Assembly (NCBI GenBank): GCA_033558025.1 | Contig: JAUCEF010000010.1 | Location: 2,567,001-2,631,000, forward strand | Direction of reading: 5' to 3' | Source: Phytophthora sp. 'mugwort' | Lineage: Eukaryota > Oomycota > Peronosporomycetes > Peronosporales > Peronosporaceae | DNA length: 64,000 nt | Shown here: one piece after another, positions 55,270 to 64,000 of the stretch | Numbering within the stretch: the first letter of the stretch is position 1 | Layout: the number at the start of each line of letters is the position of its first letter | Translations under genes and position numbers: made by a program | The notes under the pieces: model-generated | What the model was told of the DNA's origin: nothing | The model's database searches: none | What the model saw: the letters and a program-made list of their open reading frames with translations, nothing else

Positions 55270-55285
55270 TCTTCAGAAACACCAC
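55270..55285. repeat. Target-site duplication of LINE-B, left
   Basis: TCTTCAGAAACACCAC, identical to 62824-62839. Confidence 0.85.
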
Positions 55286-55690
55286 AGTTTGCAATTTTTG
55301 CCGGCTACCTCACAAGTGCACATAGACAGGCCTATACCTGCTACTGCGCTTTCAAGCTTCGGTCCCTCCAGTCCCGTGTTATCGTTTCTCCACCTCAGCC
55401 TATCTGTCGTGCCGTCGCCTCACCTGACTACCGGATCTTAAGACCCCGCCCCGCGCCGCGACACCACCACCACGCTAAGCCGTCGTGCTGCCGCCGCCGA
55501 AGAACTAAGTCTTCGCGACTCCCAATCGAGCCGCTCCCTTGAAGCTGTTGCCGAGTTTGCGCCTGTGGCCCTAGGAGGTCAGAGGAGTGCGGCCTAGCCC
55601 TACCGTAAAGGGGGGAACGTGACAGCTGCGAGAGAGCAGCTGGAAGAAGAAACGCCCGAACTGGTCCGTCAGCCTTCGCAGCCCATCATC

Positions 55691-57649
55691 ATGGCGGCTC
55701 CCCGTCGTGACTAGACTTGGCATGCTGAGTGGCGAAACAAGGCCCCACAGGTCGAGTTCTCGTTGCCCACCGATGACGCACTCGCGTCAGCGGAAAAGGC
55801 TATGTTGGATCCCGAGCGCAACGCTGATGACAAGAAACAAGCTGCTCTACGTGGAGTTCCCCAGCTCGTCTCGAGTGAGTTGACCTACTCCATGTGGATT
55901 TCTGCGCGAGACCTGACCGCCACGTTCTCTGATACGGAGATCATTGACCTCGCTCGGATCGGATACGCAACCGGCCATCTGGTCGGCTAACGTCAGCCAT
56001 CTGTGCGATTTCAAGACCATCCGGAACGCTGGCATCAGCTTTGTATGAACTGATCAAGCTATCGCATCCAAGTTGGGTGGCCAGACGCTGTCGATCTGTG
56101 ACCGAAACTATCGGGTTCAACCGTACTCCAAGTACTCCAGCTGGTACTATGTCGACTTGCAACGCCTGCCTGACGAGGTTGATGACAGCGAGATCTACGA
56201 CTGGTTCGCCGCACATGGGACACCCCCCCCCGACCGGTGTTCATCTGCCCTAGTCGTACGATCCGCGGCCTGAAGTCACGCAGCCGCCGACTGTACTTCA
56301 ACCACAAGTCTCCGCCCGAGTCGCTGATGCTGACGCCAACGACGCCGTTGCGAGAAATCAAGCTCGGTGACCATGGATACGCGGTGGTCAATCACCGCAT
56401 CCGTGCGTTTAACCACGGCACGCCGCCCTTCCTGAAGGCGATGCACGAGAAACGCAAGGCTCACCCATCATCATCTAAGTCGGTCGACCATGCGGCACAT
56501 CAGTCTTCTTCGAAGCCTGCTGTTGCCACGAGCGCCGAAGCCAATGGCACGCCTATGGAAACGTCGGACGCCGAGTACGAGCCATCCGAGCCTAATGGCT
56601 CAGCAGTGAGTGACTCGGAAGCCAGTTCAGGCAGCGCTATGGAAGGTGTTGAAGGAGAAACTGTCGAAGACGGGATCACAGTCCAGCCCAATTCTATCTG
56701 GCCGTCGGACGAAGAACCTCCAAATTTTCCCACTGGCTCAATCAAGCGAACGGACCGGGAGCTGGCGCGTATCTTGCGCGCCAAGCAACTTGTCTTTGGC
56801 AAGATATCCACTCCCACAGCCAAGACAAGGGAACTACCCCCGTCCCAAACTGGCTATCCAGCACTGGCATCCACCAACCAGTATGAGTGGCTGAGTGAGG
56901 GAGATGGTGGCAATGTCCCACCTGATCAGGATTTGACTCTATGGGACAGTACTCAGATCCCGCCCTCCCTCGTATGTCAAGCTGTCCAAGCCTGCCGAAA
57001 AGATACTCAACAGCGCTGCAATCAAGTACCCTGCAGAGACGATCACCCTCAATGACCTCTGCGACGTCATCGAATCGTATCTGACGGAGTTCTTGACACC
57101 TCAGATGCCGATAACAGCTTGTACGGGATCCAAGCCCAACCTAGCGTCCATCGCTTTTTATTGGACACCTCGGCTCCCGGAAACTATCAGCATCTTCGCA
57201 GCAAGACGTTTGGCCACGCAGTACTCCGAATGATCTCCACGAAGCTAGACTCCTCGGCGAAGGACTACTCGCTCAAGAACAAGTTGGCCGAGCTCTTCCC
57301 GAACGCCGACGACCTAAGCCCAGAAGTCGTGCTGCAGAGCCTTTGCTCTACCCCAAATGAGTTCTGGCTCCAAACGCGACTGGCCGAGTTTGATCTTGCG
57401 TTGCAACTGATCGCTCCAAGCATCTATATGGATCCGGTCAAGGTCTGCGGTCTAATCCAACAAGAAGCTACTACGCTGCCCCATCCGATGTGGCACCTCT
57501 GGGACGATCGCACCCTAGGGGTACTGGTAACCTCGCTGTTGGTAACTCGACTCCTTGATGGCCCGTTACCGGACGACTTACACCAATGCATCGCTGATCT
57601 CCAGCAAGCGGCTTCGGCAGTAGCCAACTCGGGTAGCCCTTCTCTCTAA
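55691..57649 (+). pseudogene. LINE-B ORF1 (gag-like), broken
   Basis: It begins ATGGCGGCTCC at 55691 but meets TAG at 55712-55714; further shifts lie near 55975, in the C-run at 56221-56229 and near 57050-57120. The readable parts include SWYYVDLQRLPDEVDDSEIY and RRLYFNHKSPPESLMLTPTT, seen in oomycete LINE ORF1 proteins, an acidic Ser/Glu-rich linker, and a helical C-terminal region (57119-57649). Likely role is RNA binding of the element's transcript. Confidence 0.6.
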
Positions 57650-60600
57650 TGGGAATTGGGCCCTGAGAGGGTTCTCGCGGAACGCTAACGGCATGAACCG
57701 GACCTCAAGGAGCTCGCTGCAGTACTTCTCTAAGACCTTTCACATGATCGGTCTTCAGGAGACGTGCTTCACCGGGCTCTTCAACTACCAGCGCTTGAAA
57801 CCGATCTGGAGGCAAACTTCGCGGTTTAATTCCAGCTTTTGGTCGCAAGAACATATGACTACATACACAGGGCACGCTGGTGTGGGCTTACTACTCACGC
57901 CGACATGCCCTGTTCAAGATATTCAAGACGTTACCCTCCGTCATGTTAGCTCGGCTGATATGATGGATCGGTACTTACTACTACGAGGCACTCTGGACCT
58001 GAAAGAGACGTACATTCATGTGGTGTATGCCCCCGTTAAAGGCCAGAAGCGGCCAACCTTCTTTAAGCACCTTCCAAGAGACTTCGACGATGATGTGCTG
58101 CACATTGTCATGGGCGACTTCAACACGGTGATGTCAAGCCAACTGGACCAAGCCAACCACACCGACCGGAATCGGTCGCGGGGACGAACCGAGCTGCTGG
58201 ACTGGATGCAAGCTATCAACGTTGTGGATGCATGGCGCCTGGAACATCCGACGCTCGTCGAGTTCACCAGCCCCAACTCCAGCTCAAGGTTAAACTACGT
58301 GATGCTAAGCTCCCAGCTCTTTCACTCGGCCACGCATGGCATTCTGCACGACTTTCGCAATCGCTCCAATATGGGTGACCACTGCGGCATCGACTTTCGA
58401 CTCGGATCTGCTGTCTTTTTTTTCGGCCGGCTAAGAGACCCCCCTGGCGCTGCCCAGAATGGGTCATCCAGCTTCCTGAAGCGCAACAATATCTCCAAGA
58501 ATCGCTGATCAAGTTGGCAGACATGCTCCATGCACCAACGGACTCCCACTACAACCCGGGCTGCCTACTCGACGAGCACAAGCGTCACGACAACATCTTC
58601 CTGCACGAGTTATTTGAATCCAGGAAGAATGCTCGCCAGCGCGAACTTGAGGAACTGCACCTGGAAATCAATGATCTGCAGCACCGCCAAGCACGGAGCC
58701 TACCGATGACCAACGCCGGCGGCTGACTGAAAAGAGGGCACTATTGGAGGTCAAGATGAAGGTGAAAAAGTTCTACGCATCGAAGAAGAAGTTTGCCTCC
58801 GACCTCCATGATTCTGAGCGAGGTACCAAGTACTTCTTCCGATCGCCTCAGATCCTGCACAACACTCCGATTCCTGTCAATTCGCCGGAGGAGTTGGAAG
58901 TCATGTGCTAGGAGTTCAACCAGTTTTGGTCCGGGATCTATCGTTCACCTTCAAGAGAGTTCCATCATGACAAGCCGAAATGGGATCGCATCAAGCTGGC
59001 CCAGATCCTTGAACACACGACTAAGCATCTGACGCCGAAGCGAGCTGCCTATCTTGACAGTCCACTCACAGCAAATGACTTCTACTGGGCTATCAAGCAT
59101 ACGTCGTCGGGGAAGGCACCAGGACCCGATGGGTTACCCGTGGCCTACTACCTAACTGATGTGCCACTTTGGAGCCGTATCCTGGAGATTGTCTACGCGG
59201 CTCAACTGGAGAAAGGCAGGATGTCCAAGTTCCAGCTCGCGGCCAAGTCTGCTTGCTAAACAAGAAGGGAGACCGTAAAGAGCCTGGAAACTACAGACCC
59301 ATTACCCTCCTCAACGTCGATGCCAAGCTGGGCCCCAAGATACTGGCATACCGTCTGGGAACTGTCTTAGACAGTCTCCTATTCTCTGACCAGTATGGCT
59401 TCGTGCCTGGGCGCGATATTCGTCATGCTCACCTGCGGCTTCAAGCACTCATGAAAGTGTATGAAGACGATGACGCGGTGGCTGGTGCTATCTTGATTGA
59501 CTTTGCCAAGGCCTTCGACAGCGTGGTGTGGGATGCTCTTGACATGATCCTCGAGCACTCCCGCTTCGGCGAAGTATTTCGTCGCTGGGTACGCGTGATG
59601 TTTCCTAGGACTTTGGTGGCGCTACTATTCAACGGTAGCCCACTTTCGCCCTTTGAATTAGGGAGAGGCGTGCGGCAAGGAGACCCTCTCTCCCCGGGTC
59701 TGTTCGTGCTTTACGCGGAACCTTGTTGAACTTGATTCGCGCCAAAATGAAGGATGCTGCACTTCGGTGTGTAGACTCTTCGGTGGTCCATACAGTTATC
59801 AGCTTTGCTGATGACTGCACTGGACTACTGAGGGACCTGCGGGATACTCAGCGTCTACTGGACTTGGTGGATCTCTTCTGTGAGGCATCGGGCATGGAGC
59901 TGAACAAGAACAAGACCGTGGTGCTGCCGTTCCACCCCTGGAACAGTGAAACCGACAGCATCCCCGTGAGGCACTACAGCAATTGGGACTAGAGGTTGTT
60001 GGGGGACAACGACTCGGCCAAACTGCTTGGTATATACTGCGGTCCCAAGCTCACAGACGCGGCATGGTACAGCACATATTGGCGGACATGCAGACAAGGT
60101 GTTCACTGTGGAACTACCGGGCACGCACTCTGCGAGGACAAGTGGTCATCCTACAACAGATCATCTTGTCTGTTCTCTGGTACACGGCCAGTGTCTGCTA
60201 CATACCTGAAACTGGTTCCAAGACCAAGTCCAGGACATGATAGTACGGTTCATGACCCAGGCTTCTACGTCGAACATCGTGCCCCGAGCTTGGTGGACGT
60301 TGCCCATGCACATGGGAGGCCTCGGCTTAACGCCTGCGAAGACGATGATCGAGGGACTCCAACTACACATGCTCTGCAAGCTGCTCATGGCCGTACGCCA
60401 GTCACCGGATGATGTACCCTCATGGGCCGCCCCAGCCATTGCGCTGTTTGACTCCGTGATGAAACCTTGGGGACGCGACTTTGACATCTTGTACGCACCG
60501 GTCTGGAACAGCCCTCATCATGTGGTGTCTCGACGGCTAAGACGATGGAGACCGCTTGGTTGTATTGGCACCATGTTCTCTTCCTTTGAAACACCAAACT

Positions 60601-61880
60601 GCGCCCCAAGATCACTCGCAACATGACCAAGTTTGGCAAGTTGACAATGCCGCTGCTGGACAATGTGGATATCACGACTGCAACCAAGACGCCCAAGACC
60701 CTGCGAGCCGCAAACCTGGGCATTGTCCAAGACCTTATTCTCTTAAAGGTTTATGGGATATCTGACTTGTTTGAGCTTAGTGGATACCCGCCTCAAGCCG
60801 CGAAGCTATCCCAAGTCATCCGTGAGCATGGCCAGCCTGGGCGTGCTAACAGCGTGAGCTTCTGCGGGTCTTTCGTAACTAAGATTGACTCGCTGTTACG
60901 ACCGTTGACCAACATGCCTATTGGACCCCGCCCCAAGCCACGCTACGGCTGCGCCCTCCATACTTGGAGCTTCAGTGGCTATGAAGTCGCTGATCTCACG
61001 GTGTCGTTAATACGCAAGCTCCTGGTTCAGTACAAGGTACCCGGCCTGCCAACGACTGCACTTGGCCTTGAACAAGCGCCTCCCGCAAATGTATGGGGCA
61101 GGGACCTAAAGATGAACAAGCAGGTACTACCAGTGAACGCGGACTTGCTGTACAGACTTCAGCACAACGCACTTTGGGTGGGCGTTAGGCTGCAGCACGT
61201 GCAAGGCGCTATGACTCGCTGCCATCATGGGTGTGGAGTCATTGAAACCGTCTCCCATCTCTTTTGGTATTGTGACTTTGCGGCAACCGTATGGGCGGAA
61301 TGGCTTGAGGTGTTCCAGTAGTGGTTTGAGTCTCCCATTGAGTGGGCGACTGTGGTCTACTTCGCGGACATCATGCCTACGCCCCGAGCCAAAACGGACT
61401 TTGGTTACAGCCTCTTCGCGGTCTTCCACATAGTGGAGAGTTGTGGTACTTTGCTGCCTATGGACGCACCGCAATGACATCCGCTTCCACGAGTATGAAT
61501 CAAGTCTCATCGGCGTCAAGGCTCGGGTGCACGCCATGAATGACCTTCATGTTGCTGCCTTATGGCAGGCAACCCAGGCGCAAGCAATAAGACAGTCCTC
61601 GCAGGTGAGTAGGCAACTACACACCTTATTGCGAGGACTGCCTGTGTCGGCACCCTTCGACGACAATGGCCCAAGCGACCACGAGGCGGAAGCCCGTCAG
61701 CGGGACTCCTTACTCGCGGACATGTTGAACCACGACAGGGAAGAGACGTCCGGAGCGTTGGCGACCTTCACGACTGCAGATTCAAGCGATCGCGGGGTGG
61801 AAACCCGTCAGCGGGGCTCCTTTCCCGCGGCCATGTTGAACCGTAGCCGGGAAGAGACGCCTGTGGCCCGAAGGTAAGGC
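57650..61880 (+). pseudogene. LINE-B ORF2 (endonuclease-reverse transcriptase), broken
   Basis: The endonuclease (57693-58430) has GLQET (Glu23 of the frame), VVYAPV, HIVMGDFNTV, SSRLNYVML (family SRxDY, Asp changed to Asn) and GDHCGI. A shift in the T-run at 58417-58425 precedes the linker. The RT spans about 58740-60300: SSGKAPGPDGLP, NYRPITLLNVDAKLGPKILA, AILIDFAKAFDSVVWDALD, RGVRQGDPLSPGLFVLY and FADD at 59804-59815. A zinc knuckle CHHGCGVIETVSHLFWYC lies at about 61220-61275. The C-terminus has a duplicated RQR(D/G)S motif (about 61696 and 61808). At least five frame breaks. Confidence 0.82.
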
Positions 61881-62441
61881 CACAAGCTCAAGGCTTTATC
61901 CTGATGTCTTACAATCTGCCGCCGGCGTGCTCGGCTATTACTGGCTTCAATCTCAACCACTTTCACGCCCATACGCCAAGTTCCCGGCTCCATTTGCCGA
62001 TCGCTTAGCGGGCGTTGTCTTATGTCTGCTGTACCCGAAGGCGGTGTGGATTTTTGAACCCAGGCGGGGCCCCATGTTGGCGGACAGGCGGGTGAAGAAC
62101 GCGACACGCTACAGACGCTTACGCGTGTTATGGCATGCACGACATCACTGGACTACTCTTTGGATCGAGGTCTAGAACGGCGCCACACTCCCCTGCCGCG
62201 CGTACTACCAGGCCTACAAGCCCATGAGACGACGACTGGGAGGCTTTGCCCCTCTAGACCACGACCCGCATCTATCCTACTGAAGTGCCCGGTCAAGCAG
62301 TCTCAAGAACTACCGGGTCTAACCGTGCTTCCAGGCCTACAGCCCATGAGACGGCGCCCAGTAGCCCCCAAGACCACCAGTCCAGTCACAAGACCAGATA
62401 TCCCAACCTTCGTGGCCAAACCCCAACCATCGTCCGAAAGG

Positions 62442-62518
62442 TCTGGTCGGCCCGGGGATTGAACCCTGGCCGCTTCCGTCCGACATTGGATGCTTAACCA
62501 GCTGAGCTATCTGAGCTC
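62442..62518 (-). other. tRNA-like sequence, antisense in the LINE-B 3' region
   Basis: On the minus strand, TAGCTCAGCTGGTTAAGC fits the A box/D arm and GGTTCAATCCC the B box/T loop of tRNAs at normal spacing. The acceptor ends do not pair and the anticodon stem is not convincing, so this is a pseudo-tRNA or a SINE head rather than a working gene. Confidence 0.65.
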
Positions 62519-62823
62519 ACTAGAAGTAGGTGGCTCACCACCACCTGGTTCATCGGTATATACTAAATATAGACCCCATCGGAAAGGTCCTGCAAATGTC
62601 CAACTCGGCCCAGAGACGTCTCGGGACGTCCACCAGTTTCCTCCTGGACACTAAAATGGGTCTTTAAGGGTACCCACTTTCAAGAAAATGGACCGTTTTG
62701 GACACCAATTGGAAACTTCGTATCCAATTTTTGGGTCCATATGACCCAAATCGATCCCAAATAGCAAGTAGGGTAGCTAAGTAGGTTGCTTACTAGCCTT
62801 AAAGTGTAACGTATTTTTGTTAA

Positions 62824-62839
62824 TCTTCAGAAACACCAC
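62824..62839. repeat. Target-site duplication of LINE-B, right
   Basis: TCTTCAGAAACACCAC, identical to 55270-55285. Confidence 0.85.
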
Positions 62840-63699
62840 TAGCTCGGCGGCTTGCCGCTCATTCTTGTTTGTTCTTTTTTATCACAGCAGCAACCTTGTC
62901 ACGACATGCCCTGAGGGAAACAAGGCTTCAACAGCCTCATTCAGTTCGTCTGCAACCGTTTGCCACTCCACCTCACCGCTGCCGTGAGGCGCCGAATACG
63001 ACTTGCGACGAGCAACGAGCAGCATCAGTTTCTCGCAGTCACGCTGGCTGAAGCGTGACCGCTTCTCCGGATCCGCAACCCAGAGTGGAACCTCTTCGGG
63101 CTCTTCAAGCACCTCAGCCCCTGGCATGTTTCCTCTGGTTTCCTTTGGATCTTCAGCAATGACAGTTGGCACCTCTCAGTTACCGGTGGGCGTACTTAAC
63201 CGAGTACAACGCGAGCAAATGATGTTTTTTCTTTTTACATTTTACGATTTACCAGACGTGTAGCTGCTCAAGGAGCAAACTCCGAGTCTGGTAAAATACG
63301 TGAGTAAAAGGTCTCTATTATGTACATGTACAACAACTTATTAGCTATCAGATCGGGACTATCCATACAAACAACCATGGGGAGAGAGTCGGTGGATGCC
63401 TCAACGTTCCGTTTGATCAATTATTAGCTTTCGCAGCTACTAAATTGGCGAGGTGGAACTGTAGTAACATTGGTGATGGAGGCGGTGTGGTTTGGTCATT
63501 TAAAATAAATTACCCGGAAATGCTTAGACCCTAAGGTTGTATTAAATCTTGCGGTACTGTGTTACGACCTCTCTGGGTCAACAGGGGGAAATCGACAAAA
63601 CTTGTTTTTTGCCATCTGTGTCCTACCATATGCAGTCGCAACGCGCGTGGATAGACACCTACTTGACCAATACTTTTAGGTGCCTACTTCTCCGTCCTA
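62840..63699. other. Intergenic between LINE-B and the third GH43 gene
   Basis: A 96-residue minus frame at 62882-63172 (SRFSQRDCEKLMLLVARRKS, then VEWQTVADELNEAV) might be a Myb/SANT-like domain of a transposon-associated protein, low confidence. TTACCAGAC and GTCTGGTAA form a loose inverted pair at about 63249-63295. Otherwise nothing is seen. Confidence 0.4.
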
Positions 63700-64000
63700 T
63701 CAGGCTGACGTCGTGACCGGCCAGCCACTCGAGAAGTCGAGCTTGTTCCAGCCAAACTGCTTCTGGCCATCAGCATATCCGATGGTCGTGTTGACGTAGT
63801 GGTAGTATAGGATCGGACCGTAGGTCGGGTCATCGTACACACCCTGTCCTCCAGGACCGTACATGTCGTCGTGCGATCCTAGTACTATTGTGCTACCTCC
63901 TTCTGTGCACAACTTGTCATCGGCGTCGCGGAAGTCCGTGACTACGGGCTTGGAGCGACATACTTTGATCTTGTATCCCTCTCCGGCCGCCGATTTCGTC
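63700..64000 (-). CDS. Third GH43 arabinanase gene, C-terminal part (runs off the window)
   Basis: The last ~100 residues of a GH43 protein, open to the window edge. By hand it matches about 80 of the last 95 residues of the duplicated GH43 proteins: [30 protein letters not shown] and [20 protein letters not shown] are conserved or nearly so. It ends VTTSA. The catalytic residues lie outside the window. It shows that the locus is a GH43 cluster and gives a yardstick for how diverged ordinary paralogues are here. Confidence 0.88.
   Translation of the reverse strand, partial: TKSAAGEGYKIKVCRSKPVVTDFRDADDKLCTEGGSTIVLGSHDDMYGPGGQGVYDDPTYGPILYYHYVNTTIGYADGQKQFGWNKLDFSSGWPVTTSA

Larger units (their letters stand above)
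55286..62823 (+). mobile_element. Full-length LINE (LINE-B) with 16-base target duplication
   Basis: A 7,538-base insertion is flanked by identical 16-base copies (55270-55285 and 62824-62839). It has a 5' leader, ORF1 (55691-57649), ORF2 with endonuclease and reverse transcriptase (57650-61900) and a long 3' region ending TTTTTGTTAA without a poly(A) tail. The same 3' end occurs in the nested copy at 42441-42612. Both ORFs carry frameshifts and stops, two of them in homopolymers (C-run near 56221-56229 and T-run near 58417-58425). Confidence 0.88.

Noticed and set aside
62442..62518. Functional tRNA gene
   Set aside because: A and B boxes fit, but the acceptor stem does not pair and no convincing anticodon stem-loop can be drawn; kept only as a tRNA-like sequence.
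62882..63172. Myb/SANT-like gene
   Set aside because: The 96-codon frame has a suggestive motif but no flanking exons or start context; recorded only within the intergenic description.
1..64000. CRISPR array, prokaryotic-type defence operon or integrated virus
   Set aside because: No regularly spaced direct repeats, no operon-like gene packing and no viral capsid or polymerase other than retrotransposon and LINE enzymes were seen.

Overview
The window looks like chromosomal DNA of a plant-pathogenic oomycete of the Phytophthora/Peronospora type. The evidence is: short GT-AG introns of 70-100 bases; an oomycete-style initiator plus flanking promoter motif just upstream of the arabinanase genes; a broken NLP (Nep1-like) gene; secreted GH43 arabinanases; and a repeat load (Crypton, Tc1/mariner, pogo, piggyBac, Copia, Gypsy and two LINE lineages) that is common in these genomes. 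All family names come from reading translated motifs; no database search was run.

Layout. (1) 1-2.4 kb: a perfect 47-base hairpin, then a complete but dead pogo/Tigger-type transposon (837-2395) with 24-base terminal repeats and TA target duplication. (2) 2.9-12.0 kb: a compact island of host genes. It holds a secreted/membrane protein with a GIN-like beta-repeat ectodomain, a four-exon Cys/His zinc-motif protein, a divergent pair (small adaptin-type coat subunit and WD40 protein) and a six-exon NIPA-type magnesium transporter. (3) 13-31 kb: a repeat graveyard with a Tc1-like element with intact ends (13127-14836), Harbinger-type remnants, a Crypton, a broken NLP gene, another Tc1 fragment, a Copia element truncated against a Gypsy element at about 27.15 kb, and inverted LTR-like repeats. 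(4) 32.7-36.9 kb and 49.2-53.4 kb: two arms of a perfect inverted duplication of 4,162 bases. Each arm carries a GH43 arabinanase and a 688-residue PHD/IQ/C2/PH-type protein, convergently transcribed. (5) 36.9-49.2 kb between the arms: a LINE with RNase H, plus Tc1 and piggyBac remnants. (6) 55.3-62.8 kb: a full-length second LINE with a 16-base target-site duplication. (7) The window ends inside a third, diverged GH43 copy.

Functionally, the intact host genes cover membrane trafficking (coat subunit), magnesium transport, regulation (zinc motifs, WD40) and attack on plant cell-wall pectin side chains (GH43). The most unusual signal is the inverted duplication. Its core is identical base for base as far as I can check, and both ends run on into homologous but diverged sequence. 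That pattern fits homogenisation of an older inverted duplication by gene conversion, or a haplotype mis-join. I found no CRISPR array, rRNA, convincing functional tRNA or defence-type gene cassette.
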